A stretch of DNA of 64,000 nt from Adiantum capillus-veneris (taxonomy: Eukaryota; Streptophyta; Polypodiopsida; Polypodiales; Pteridaceae): the NCBI GenBank assembly GCA_014529385.2, contig CM043959.1, positions 61,953,753 to 62,017,752 of the forward strand, read 5' to 3'. Shown here piece by piece: positions 11,299 to 21,842 of the stretch; position 1 is the first letter of the stretch, and each line of letters starts with the position of its first letter. The position numbers and the translations under genes were made by a program. The notes under the pieces are model-generated. The model ran no database searches. It worked only from the letters and a program-made list of their open reading frames with translations, and was not told the DNA's origin.

Positions 11299-12545
11299 TG
11301 GATCTCCTCATCCCAATCTACCTCGTCTGGTCTTCTGTAGTGGGCGGGGTCCTCTCCCAATGGTGCTCCTAAGCCGTAATTTCTGACGGTTTTTGCAAGA
11401 GATGGTTCATCTCTTTGAACTCCCTCTATGCGTGGTCTTCCAGGCTCTGTTGACCCTTGAATTTTTGGCTTACTCTCGCCTTGATACCGTAAATAGAGTG
11501 GTGGTTCTTGTAAATCCCTTAGCCCTCGTGCGGCTAGATAACCATCTCGGTTTAGGTCCTGTTCTAATGTTGCACTCTGTCGAAGCCATGCCTGCAATGA
11601 TGGTTGAGTTGCTGGTTGGTTTTGGTAGTTGAACGTCTATTGTTGGGTAGAATCTGAGGTCACGTCGTACTCTTTTGAAAATGGATTTGTCGATTTGCTA
11701 GGGGTGTAGGAAACCCTTGGCACTTCTTCGGGGGCATAGGTTGATACTTCTGCAACTATTGCATTTTCTACCTCCTCTGGGAGAATACGATTGTATTCTC
11801 ACCCATACCTATCAACAGAAACAATATCCTTTCCCATAGCAATTTCATAAGAGAATAAGTAAAGAACCTTATCTTTGCTTAATAATTCGTTTGGGTAGGG
11901 TTCTTTGCATCGGAAGTAAGAGACTATCTCCTCGCTCTCATGCTTGTAAATTCCCACATTCTCATTATGAGTAGAGACCCTGGTTGTTTTCTTATCATAC
12001 ATAAAAAGCGCTCCATGTCAATCAATGTTTGGAGGCGGTTCTTGAGTTTCTGAAATCATTTTTCCTTTTGCCATGTTATCTCCATATCTATTGTATTCCT
12101 CGGGGTTACTAACTATCAGATAGTGATTCCCCTTTTCGTCTTGGAATCTATCTCCATCATCATAGACTTGGGTTATTTCTAGTCTCTAGGCATGTCTTTC
12201 TTCAATACAAATACACTTGCGTCCTCGATAGTCAGAATAAACTAGGGCTCCCCTCGAGTTTGTTCCTTCTAAGAAGATTATAGTGAACTTGGAATCGTTC
12301 AAAGGATTTAGGGAGGTGCTTCCTCCTGGCATTGGTCCTTCATTGGAGAAACCTCCTAGCTGTTGACTACCCATCATGAAGAAGGACTTATCGGATGAAG
12401 TGTCAGTATGACTACCCTCCTCAATAATCGATGCTAGTGGATCTAGCCTTGCCTGAGTTACACTCTCCTCGGTGGACACTAAGCTACCCTGATAACCTGC
12501 TACCTTTTGGTGTTTGAAAATGTGTCTTCCTGATCTTAAATTCAT
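11295..12545 (-). pseudogene. Ty3 element A gag N-terminal region
   Basis: The likely gag start is the ATG of MNLRSGR near 12545; NLRSGR is a recurring start of plant Ty3 polyproteins. Open segments continue at 12186-12545, 11799-12002 and 11295-11597, with stops between, so the region is decayed. No enzymatic domain is expected or seen. Confidence 0.5.
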
Positions 12546-12965
12546 CAAACTTAGCAATGCAACTTAACACAAATCCAACCACTCACCTGGCAAACGATCA
12601 ATTTCCGCACAACTTCTTGGTTTGCCGCTGAATATACCCGTACACAAGCGTTTAATTTCGGCAATCGAATCAAATCATTTAACCACTAGAGGTGGTTTTA
12701 GTAATGATTGGTATAACTGGAGGGTTAACCTCAACCACTAATATATTTTATACACTTCTGATGTTCTAGATTAGGTCTGCTAATCTGGAACTGTACTTCC
12801 CTTGGATATTGGTCAATTTACCTGAAAAGTCTTAATTCCGTCTTTGCTCTGTCAAAAGGTCAAACAAGGTCCAAATTCACTTCTAAAAGAAGTTCTAGAA
12901 CTCTTAAGTCAATTGGAACATCACTGTATGTCATCAGTCAGTTTTTCACTTTCCTAAGCCCTAGT

Positions 12966-12989
12966 AGACATCCTACACGTAGGATGTCT
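12966..12989. repeat. Near-perfect palindrome
   Basis: AGACATCCTAC and GTAGGATGTCT face each other across two bases. Same family as 238-263. Confidence 0.75.
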
Positions 12990-13360
12990 CTTGCTTTGTT
13001 TTGCCTAGTTTTTGCACTATAGACTCCCCTTGATGTGCTGAGTCCACAACTGTTTTTACTTTTTGATTTGGACACCTATAAGCTGGTCAATGGATCAGAA
13101 ATCTGTTCCAGTAGCCTGATGTTGGTATGACCAGTCAAATCAACTCCACTTTGGACCAAAATTGACTAGGAGGCTTGCCTTAGGCTATACAACACCCTGC
13201 TATGCCTACAGTCACTTTTTGGCTTCAATTCATGCATTAGACATTCTACGCGTAGTTCAACTAATTGCTCAAAATGGCTTCAAATGAAAAGCACAGACTC
13301 CTCTTCAGGTGCTGATCACTTTGGTATGCTCAAATCTGGGTTTGGAGTGCCAAATCACAC

Positions 13361-13390
13361 AAAAGACATCCTACGCGTAGGACGTCTTTT
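13361..13390. repeat. 30-bp palindrome with one mismatch
   Basis: AAAAGACATCCTACG meets its reverse complement with a single mismatched pair. Same family as 238-263. Confidence 0.8.
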
Positions 13391-14341
13391 TGGCATGTTT
13401 GACCCCAGACTTTAGCCACATCTTCCCCTTGATGTCAGCAACCCAGTGCTATGCTTAGATTTTGGTTTGGATTTCAAAAGACCCCAATTTTAGCTGTTCT
13501 AGCCCTTTTTAGTCAAAGATGCTAAAGTCTGCTTAGAACCCAATTTTTTCACCCAATTGAGATGAAACCCTTCTCAGGCACTCAATAAATCATGCAAATC
13601 ATGCTCATGGAGCCACCCTATGGTTTTGGTCTTAAAATAATGCCTAGGCACAATTTGGGTAGGATGTCTGGCAATTTCTGTCTATCTAGCCTTATCCTGT
13701 CAAGATATGGTCAAATTTCCACTTTCCAAGTGAAAATAGGGTAAAACCTACCTTTTGAACACACTGGTCAACTCAAAATTTCAAAATTTCCACCAGATCA
13801 GCCTGTAGAAATCCTACACATCAGATGTCTCCTGGCTTAAAATTATTTTTTTTCATGACAGAAATGCTCATGATGCTCTGCAGCTCTCTCGGCAACACTC
13901 ACAGCAACTTTTGAACTTCACTTCAGCTTTCAAACACTCTTTTGCGTCTTTTACAACCTTGTGATGAATCTAGCAGCAAGTATAACATGCATGAAGTGCT
14001 CCAGATCATAAATCATGGTGTCCTACTTACTCTACTCCTAGTCATCATGTGAAATGGTGAAAATGGTGTTTTGGTTGCTTCCTGGCCTCTCCGGACTCTC
14101 AAGCTCTCCTTTCACCGCTTCTACAACTCGAACTCCTACTTATCAACTCAACTAAGGCCTAAAAACTATCTAAGTCTTCCTAAGTCGAAGGATCTAGGCC
14201 AGACACACGCTCCCTAGACTCCCTCTAAGACCTAGAGAGTCCCTCACCCTCTGATCCTATCTTAATGTAAAACGAGACTCTAGCAAGCCAGAGAATCCCT
14301 ATCCTCAAGGACTACTCTCGGTCACCTACCTAGGGTTTTCG

Positions 14342-14359
14342 TCCCCGACAGCGGCGCCA
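14342..14359 (-). other. Primer binding site of Ty3 element A
   Basis: The minus strand reads TGGCGCCGCTGTCGGGGA, one base from the LTR end (CCCAACA). It matches 16 of 18 bases of the complement of the plant tRNA-Asp 3' end as I recall it. Confidence 0.75.
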
Positions 14360-14360
14360 A

Positions 14361-14424
14361 TGTTGGGGGATACGCCGCGACGGACATCAGCACAACGAGA
14401 ACTCACCTAACAAGATTTGTCAGC
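14361..14424 (-). repeat. 5' LTR of element A, inner piece
   Basis: The piece begins TGTTGGGGG on the plus strand (LTR end next to the primer site) and stops at the TCAGC target duplication of element B. It resumes after 59985. Confidence 0.7.
14420..14424. other. Target duplication TCAGC, left
   Basis: Identical to 59986-59990. These are the 5-bp duplications outside the two LTRs of element B and show that both LTRs belong to one insertion. Confidence 0.9.
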
Positions 14425-15939
14425 TGATAGCGGGAAAAAGAGCAGTGCAATTGGGTGGCCTCTGTACTTGTGCACACTCCACAAACCACGCCTCATGCAA
14501 ACAAGCAAAGAACAAAACAAAGGGGGCACCACCCTAAATTAAGAGGTTTGGGGACCTCACGCATAGTGAACATAGGCAAGTGAGACTTCTGGCATTATGA
14601 TGGCATCAAAACATATGGCAAAACACATAGAAGCGAAGCTTAGGGACCTTATGTATCATATATATACACAAGACATCAGCTTAACAATACAACGGCATCT
14701 GATCATACATAGCAAGGATATAGAGAAGCAAGCCAAGGATGGCATAATCCCTTGTCAAAAACAATCAACCCAGCAAGTAGGTATGATCCTACTAGCAACA
14801 CATCAATACCTTAGAGAATGATGGCGAGGATGGTGGCCATGGAGCATGAGAGAAGACTCCTTATTTAGGTTTTAGGGCTAGTAATGTAGCATAGTAGAGG
14901 GAGAGAGAGAGAGGGAGAGAGAGTAGAGCTCCATCCATAGCTCCTCGTTGTGAGCAATGTCGTCATAGCTTCGTTGCTTGGTGAAGTGGGTGAAGTGTTG
15001 GTTTTGAGTGAGAGAAGGCCTCCTTATATAGGTTTCTGAGAGGGTTTAGGATTAGGGATAAACATGCTTAAATCCGTTGATTGGGGTTACTTTTTGCTTA
15101 GGGTGGTCAATAGATTGAGGTCACTTGATATGTCACCATCAAGATATTCTCTAGAGTGATGTGAGAGGGGAGAATAAATGCTGATTTTTCTGATTGTGAC
15201 ACATGGGGATAAGGCCTTGAACAGCATTTAAGAGCAGGTAAGGTGGCTGTTGAAACTGGAGGTTCTGCATATGTCAGGGGGGACCTGCGGGGGTCCTCCT
15301 GAATATTAAATTCTCAAAAAATCCTCAACCATGGCTTCTTTTGACATGTGTTCTTTGAAAAAATCAGCATGTCTCTTTTCAACTCAAAAGTCTTTATCCC
15401 TGTTGGCTCACCTTTACCATAAGATTTTCCCCTTTTCTCCTCCCGTAACTGCATTGTTGATGCCCAATCACTGTTTCTAGTAACAATGAACTGTTACCTA
15501 CCAAATACTTATGGTGTAGTAAAAAATATTTACCATGGGTAAAACAAGTTACTTTAGGTAAAAAGTGATTTGTATTTACCATGTAGGTGAAAAATATTTA
15601 CTGTAGGTAAAAAATATTTACTGTGGTAAAAAATATTTACTATTGGTGAAAAAAGTGAAAACGCAGTATGCTGTGCTGTGAGTCCACACAAACATCCTCG
15701 TGTAAATTTCACTAGAAATTCACACCTAGAATGGGCTATTCTGTAAGATATAGGTTGTAGGCATGCATAAGAGCTCGTTCCCACGTATCTTCTGTCCATG
15801 GCACTTTTTACTCTTTGGTGCTTGTGAAGTAGATTTTTCTTCTCTTTCGAGATCCCTTGGACTAGAGTATCTTCATCTCCCCAACAACTGACTGTGCCTT
15901 TATTGCATCTTCAAAAGGGATCCTAAAAACCATGCATCA
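14425..15939 (-). repeat. 3' LTR of element B
   Basis: Plus-strand ends are TGATAGCGGG and CATGCATCA. Nearly the whole length aligns by eye with 58491-59985, with scattered substitutions and extra bases around 15610-15660. A GA-rich microsatellite lies near 14900. No coding function is supported for the short frames inside it. Confidence 0.92.
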
Positions 15940-15958
15940 TATAGCCCTCCCCCTTAAG
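15940..15958 (-). other. Polypurine tract of element B
   Basis: The minus strand reads CTTAAGGGGGAGGGCTATA directly before the 3' LTR; this is the plus-strand DNA primer site in reverse transcription. Confidence 0.85.
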
Positions 15959-16017
15959 CTAGAGGTATTTGATGCCTCTAGCTGTAGGTTGTGCTACAAT
16001 AGGGTTCTCTTGAATAC

Positions 16018-16332
16018 TTACCCACCTGGTACCAATTGAATTTGCCATGTTACTGCTTTCTTGGCTGATGCACCCTGTTTAGTCCTTTCTGATGAATAAT
16101 TGTATCCATCCATGACTAACAACTGGTCTCCTAGACCCTTGAAAGCCATACCCCATCCATTGTCAATATCCGCTTTCACTGGTAGCATTCTCTTTTTTCT
16201 TTTTTTCTTCTCTTTTTTTCCCTTTTTTTTTTTTTTCCCTGAAACGACTATGTACATGATTTTTACCTTAGTTGGAGCTCGAATATGATGAGCTCTCCTC
16301 TGAACCATCCTTAGCATTGATTTCACCAGCAT
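16018..16332 (-). pseudogene. Element B pol C-terminal tail
   Basis: A frame following the integrase end, with a Lys-rich low-complexity stretch from a poly-A/poly-T run at 16196-16237. No domain recognised; probably the decayed end of pol. Confidence 0.4.
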
Positions 16333-17872
16333 ATGGCTGTGAAAGACGACATTGGTAGGCCTTCAATCGCCAACCATTTACCGGGGTCTGATGTACCTTA
16401 CCATCTAGGTCACCTAGTTGGTAACTACCATTTGAGAACCTCTGTATCACTACAAAAGGGCCTTCCCACTAAAGTAAGAACTTACCATCCTTCCTGCGAT
16501 CAAAGCGATTGTCGTATCTGAGCACTAAAGAATCTTCCTTGATACCTTTCTTGACAAGGTTGCGATTGAACTTCTTTCGTTTCTTCTCTGCCTGGGCTGC
16601 ATAGTACTTCACTGTTGACTCTCGATCTAGCCCTAACCTCTCCAAATCGATGATTCTTCCTTCCTCCTCCTTCTCTTGACTATCCTCTTGATGTGCTTTT
16701 AGAACTCGGAGGCTCGCTAGCTCCACTTCTATAGGCAATAGTGCCTCTTGCCCGTAAACCAAGTGAAAAGGTGTATACCCCAAGGATGTTTTAAAGGATG
16801 TTCTGTAGGCCCAAAGTGATGCATCTAGGTGTTTGTCCCATGCCTTAGGATGTAAATGCACTTGCTTAGTGATGATTTTACATATAAGACCATTTAACTT
16901 TTCCACAAGACCATTGCACTGAGGGTAGTATGGTGTAGAGTGCCTGCGCTTGATTTTTAACTTGCTCATCAATTGCCCGACTAAATCAGCTCAAAATCCC
17001 GGTCCCCTATCCGAGAGAATCTCCAAAGGTGTGCCAAAACGGCAACAAATGAATTCAAAAATGAAATCACTCACGTCCTTGGCTGTGATGCGCTTTGTGG
17101 GACGAGCTTCTGCCCATCTGGTCATGTACTCCACCCCCATAATGATGTATTCCTTACCTGATTGAGTGCAAGGTAGTGGCCCTATTGCATCTATCCCCCA
17201 TTTTTCAAATGGCCCATAGGTTTTGATTAGATGCTGATTTTCATGGGTAAGACGCCTTGGTCCAGCTTTTTGGCAAACCTCACATGTGCGGCACCAATGT
17301 TGTACATCTCGATGGAGGCTTGGCCACGTGAACCCTGCTTGTAAAATCTTTCTGCTAGTAACCTCTTGTGCAAAGTGGCCACCACACACACCTTCATGAC
17401 AACTAAACAAAATATCCTTTATCTCTTGGGATGCAGGAACTCTCCTTAAGACAACATCTTTCCCTCTACAATACAAGTCCTCATTCACTAAGCTATAGCT
17501 GGTAGCCTTTTTTGCCAACCACCTACGTTCACTTTTACTCATACCAGAGGGTGCTTCACAATGCTCAAGAAAGTAAAGTAAATCATGCAGCTCCTCCTTT
17601 CCCTGGTATAAAGGACTTTTCACAAGGATAGCACCTACTATGAGAGTTTGTAGTTCTTCACCTGCTAAGGCATCTGCTTCTCGATTTTGATCTCTAGGTA
17701 CAAAGTGCACTCGAACTTCTTTAAAACCCTTCAACAAGGCCTTTGCTTCCCTCATCTTAACAGACAATTTGTCATTTTTACAGGCCCATACACCAACCAT
17801 TTGCTTAACAATCAACATGGAGTCACCAAAAAAATTTAGCTTTGTGATGCCCTGAGAAAGACAACATTGCAA
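16268..17872 (-). pseudogene. Element B RNase H end and integrase
   Basis: The start (17630-17872) is the end of the second RNase H, with FFGDSMLIV and the motif PRDQNREADALA. Then comes the integrase H2C2 domain (CHEGVCGGHF ... CRTCEVCQ) and the catalytic core: first Asp in WGIDAIGPL, second in EILSDRG, Glu in CNGLVEKLNG (16469-16972). The C-terminal GPF domain follows at 16268-16450. In-frame stops at 16991-16993 (TGA, one transition away from an Arg codon) and 16469-16471 (TAG) break it, so it is inactive. Confidence 0.88.
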
Positions 17873-18706
17873 CCCTAAAACAAGGGCATGGTACTATGCC
17901 TCATTGTTAGAATGAACCTCTTTTAGATGAAACCCTTTTGCAAAGATCTTCTCCTTCTCTGGACCTAATATTACTATGCCTGCTGATGCCTTGTCTTTGG
18001 TCCTCTTGTAAGCCCCATCAAAATACAGACTGTGTGCTCCCAGTAGAACTTCAGGCTCCGGGATAGGCGGTACCTTACTAGGTGCCTCTTTCTTGGCCTT
18101 CTCATAACACCTTTGTGTGAGGACATCTGCCAAACAAGCACAGGTGGAATCCTCTACTTGTAGTGTGTAGTCAAACTCTTGAAGGTGCACCACCCACTTT
18201 GCTATTCTTTGAGACAATTCCATGTGTTGTAGGGCATATGGAAAAACCTCCTCAGTTGTGATCACCACAAATTGTCTCGGAAGTAAGTAAGCCGGAAACT
18301 TCTCCACTGCAAACTTAAGAGCTAGCACCAATTGCTCAGTTGTGCTGAAAACCTTTTCAGCAGCTGTCATCACTCTACTAGAGAAGTAGAGTGATCTCAT
18401 GAGAGATGTCTTTGGGTCTTTTTGCATCAAGACAGCTCCTAGAGCTTCTGGACCTACACTAGGATTTACATAGAATAATTCACCCCATGTGGGTTGTAGG
18501 ACGACAGGCAATGAGCTCAAAATGGTTTTAACTTCTTGAAAGCACCTTTCAGCCTCCTCACTCCATGTCAATGTAGTGTGTTTAGTGAGCTGCTGCAAAG
18601 GATAGATTGCCTGAGAAAGGAGATGTATGAATCGTCCCATGTAGCGAACCTTTTGAATGAAGGAGACTAGTTGCTTCACGTTTGAAGGAGTAGGTAAAGA
18701 TAACAA
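17873..18706 (-). pseudogene. Element B RNase H pair
   Basis: The first domain is the usual Ty3 RNase H (FSTTEQLVLALKFAVEKF and following). The second begins at SLYFDGAYKRTKDKASAG, the archaeal-type RNase H seen in Tat/Ogre elements. The frame ends in a TAG at 17894-17896 directly after NNEA, about where the family carries a catalytic Glu, and continues without shift into YHALVLGLQC. A second RNase H is known in this lineage; the nonsense codon is what I see here. Confidence 0.85.
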
Positions 18707-18711
18707 TGTCT

Positions 18712-20238
18712 TTACCTTTTCAGGGCAACCTCAATACCATCTTGAGACACAACATGGCCTAGTAGAGTGACCTTGCTCTCACCTATGTGGCACTTGTCTT
18801 TATTCAATTGCCCACCCAATTGGGCCAGACGGGTGAAACCTTCATCAACCTTGGACAGATGTACTTCCCTAGAGCTGTAAATGCAAAAATCATCAATGAA
18901 GACTCGTATGGACTTACCAAAGTAAGGCTGAAACACCAAGTTCATAAACCTCTGGAAAGTAGCTGGGGCATTAGTTAAACCAAAAGGCATAACTCTATAA
19001 GCAAAACACCCCCAAGGTGTTATGAAGGTAGTCTTTCTTTGGTCTTCATCTGCAATTCTGATTTGGAAGTAGCCTGAGTACCCATCACACACTGTGTACC
19101 TTTCATGACCATCCACTTCATTTAGTATTTCATCTTGAAAAGGCAAAGGAAAATGGTCCCTTTTTGTGGCTGCGTTTAGAGGCTTGTAATCCACACATAC
19201 CCTCCACTTCCCATTTTTCTTTGGTGCTACCACAACTGGAGATACCCACTCAGAATCTTCCAATGGGTAGATAAATCCTGCCTTGAGTAATCTTTTTACT
19301 TCTTTTAAGAGTGCATCTCGTTGCACTAGCCCTAATCTCCTTAGCCTTTGCACCACTGGTTTGGCACCTTCCTTTAATTGGATATGGTGTTGGGTTACCG
19401 TCACTCCTTTAATGTGCTCATAATCAGTTATAAAGAGGCCAACATGCTTCTTTAGTACCTGCAAATAGGGTTCTCTCTCTTCTTCTAGTAGGTCCTTAGC
19501 TAGCATCTCTTCTAAGCCTGTGGCTTCTTCCTTGTTTAAAGAGTCTTGACCACCTTCTCCTTCTGGGTTTCGCAGTATTATACCCATGACTTCCGAAGAG
19601 CTAGCATCCTCCTCAGATGACTCATCCTCAAATGAAGACCAGCTTCTTGTGCTCCATTCATCCATAGAAGTCTCCATCTCTAGGTCTTCTTGTCTACCCT
19701 GCTTCATGTCATACACAATTTTTTGTTGCTTGCCACCTACCTTATGAGTTGGTCGCAACTCAAGGGAACCTGTCTCCCAATCTTGCCTAGCTTTCATAGC
19801 CATAAGCCAAGGTCTTCCAAGGATTAGCAGATAGCCCTCCCCCTTAGTTGGGATCACATAAGCATCAATTGAGATTGCAACACCAAAAGCTGAAACCTTC
19901 ACTCCATTAACCTTTCCCACACAAGCCACCCTTACATTATTTGCCATCTTAGCTTGTAAGGAAGTTTGCTCGTTTACTTCCAAACCCAACCTATGCATTA
20001 ATTTCTCTGTCATAACACAAATCTCGGCTCCACCATCTACGTACACATTGGAGACTCGCTGACTCTTAATCTCTGCATCAATGACTGGCACGATATCCTT
20101 CATGCCTCTTGCACTAATAGACCCAACTGACTTTGCCTTAGCCCTCCTAGTGCTGACCATCTTAGACCAGGTTCTACGCATCTTTGGGGAAAGGTGGAGG
20201 AGTTGCTGCCATGAAATCTTTGGTCCTTGCTTACTCAC
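18712..20238 (-). pseudogene. Element B protease and reverse transcriptase
   Basis: A 508-codon frame. The protease-like part has VYVDGGAEICVMTEKL (Asp-Gly-Gly in place of Asp-Ser/Thr-Gly) and LILGRPWLMAM at about residues 68-150. An acidic linker follows. RT begins near residue 270, with WVSPVVVAPKKNGKWRVCVDY, catalytic Asp in TVCDGYSGYF, MPFGLTNAPATFQRF, and the catalytic FIDDFCIY box near residue 450. A one-base loss near 18720 shifts the frame at the end of RT; the reading continues in the next frame at 18706. Confidence 0.88.
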
Positions 20239-20283
20239 ATCTGCTACCAGGTCGTAAGGTATGGATCCTACCCCAAGTGGAAT

Positions 20284-21465
20284 TTAGTCTTCTACTCCTA
20301 TGTGCCTCCTTGACCTACTCTTCCTTTTCTTGTCTCCTATCACTTGGGAGGAACCCTCATTCCCTTTATCCACCTCTGAAGCTTCCATTTCATCAGTTCT
20401 TTGTCTCCTAACTCTCTTTATTGGCATGGCAACAGCTTCCTCCATTTTTTCTTTCCCTTTATCCTTACCATTGTCAAGACTTATGACAGAGACAGCCCTG
20501 TCCTCCCCTCCCGATGGTAGTGGAGGGATCTCTGTTGGTGCTTGTGGTGGTGGAGGAGGGGGTCTCAATATTTGGATTGATGGAGCCACGTGTGCATTTT
20601 GTCCATTTAGTGGCCTAGCTCGAGGAGGAGTGACTTTGTGGCGAGGAGGCCGTCTTTGATTACCATTTCCTTGATAGCGTCGTGGATGGGGGCAATAATA
20701 CATGCCGTGACCTACCTCTCCACAGTTGTAGCAAATGTACTCACGTGCTTGCCTTTGTCCTTCTTGTCTATTTCGTTCATTTCCTGGCTGGGGAGCCCTT
20801 ACACCTTGAACCAGATTGATGGACAGGCTCTCTAGTTGATTGGTGATTTGTTGAAGTAATTCTTGTTGAGAGGACTCTTGGTCTGTTGCTCCTCTTCCTT
20901 CTACTACCCTTGCCGTAGGTTGAGCTAGCGGTGGAGGCTCCATTCCCCCTTGTAGTTGAGCTTGTAATTTTAACTTCCTATCCTTCTCCCTTGCATAAGT
21001 CATAGCTTTATCAAAGTTATCTGGGAATTTACCTTTTACCTTTTCTCGAAGGATGGGGTAAAGCCCTACCAGGAAACAGTCCTTCTTTAGGCATTCTGGC
21101 GCCCTTTCTCCTTCACCTAGTGATGCACACCATTTCTCCCACAGGTTGGAAAACTTTCCTTCATAGCTTCTATAGTCATTGGGTGATGTTTGGCGTAGCT
21201 CTAAGAGCTGTCTCCATATCTCCTCTAGAGGCTCATGGCGGTGAAATTCTTTGATGAAGGCCATCTTTAAGGACTCCCAGTCTCTTCTTTCTTCAGGTGC
21301 CAAAGTTTGATACCATAATTTTGCACCTTCCCTCAAGACCAGAGGAAAGGCCCTTAACTTAGTAGCTTCGTCATCCCTTCCCGATACCAGAAAGGCCATT
21401 TCCAAATTATCCAAAAAGTCTGGAGCAACCTCCCCAGGCTTACCATAAAAGTTAGGGAAGGCCAT
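20284..21465 (-). pseudogene. Element B gag
   Basis: About 393 codons from the first in-frame ATG (MAFPNFYGKPGEVAPDFL). The capsid region at residues 1-165 has GAKLWYQTLAPEERRDW and a conserved helical end. A CCHC zinc knuckle reads CYNCGEVGHGMYYCPHP near residue 245, followed by a Pro-rich and basic tail. Gag forms the particle and binds RNA. This frame is intact, but pol downstream is broken. It is the first gene left of the 35.7-kb insert. Confidence 0.85.
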
Positions 21466-21517
21466 AAGTGAGAGAGTAAACAATTACACAAACAGCTCCA
21501 ATTTATTTAAAAATAGA

Positions 21518-21527
21518 GAATGGTAAT
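21518..21527. repeat. Direct repeat GAATGGTAAT, left
   Basis: The same ten bases occur at 57238-57247, in the same orientation, on the other side of the inserted segment. This is a candidate target duplication; 9 or 10 bp would fit a Mutator-like size. It may be chance. Confidence 0.5.
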
Positions 21528-21842
21528 TACAATTTGGAGCTTTAGCACAAAAGACCATATTAGGTATTTTGGTAAAAATCTCACATTATGGGAATCTCCA
21601 AATCGACCGAATTCATGTAATTTGGGAATTTTCCACTTAAAGTGGGAAAAATTGAGGTGTGTGGCTAGTAAATAAAGTGAAAATCTCATAGGATTGTGGT
21701 GTTGATAAACACCAAAAGTCAAGAGGATGTACAACACATGGATTTGAATAATAACTATAAATTACATAAAACAAAGGAAGATACAAAAAAGATTTTGTTT
21801 ACAAATTGACTAGTATAGTCACAATAGAAGCTCCACATAATT
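21528..21842. repeat. Left end of the giant element, inverted-repeat-like
   Basis: Contains the 16-bp inverted match and a second AAGTGGGAAAA motif near 21656. It has no gene and includes the 3' flank of the DUF7869 gene. Confidence 0.5.

Larger units (their letters stand above)
12546..14341 (-). other. Ty3 element A leader
   Basis: About 1.8 kb between primer site and gag without coding capacity. It carries diverged copies of the ACATCCTACGCGTAGGATGT palindrome (12966-12989, 13361-13390, weak ones near 13240 and 13807). Two of these are followed by a related phrase ending in CCCCTTGATGT, so the leader contains an old tandem repeat of roughly 400 bp. Confidence 0.6.
3250..14424 (-). mobile_element. 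Ty3/gypsy LTR retrotransposon A (decayed, interrupted)
   Basis: Minus-strand order from right to left is partial 5' LTR, primer site, long leader, gag, zinc knuckle, protease, RT, RNase H, integrase, which is the Ty3/gypsy order. The frame is broken many times. The element is interrupted twice: by a TTAA-flanked DNA transposon at 5224-6562, and by Ty3 element B, which entered its 5' LTR after 14424. The LTR resumes after 59985. A 3' LTR was not identified and is probably left of the window. Confidence 0.85.

Noticed and set aside
20300-20659. 119-codon plus-strand frame opposite gag of element B
   Set aside because: Complement of the Pro-rich gag tail; Gly-rich runs simply mirror Pro codons.
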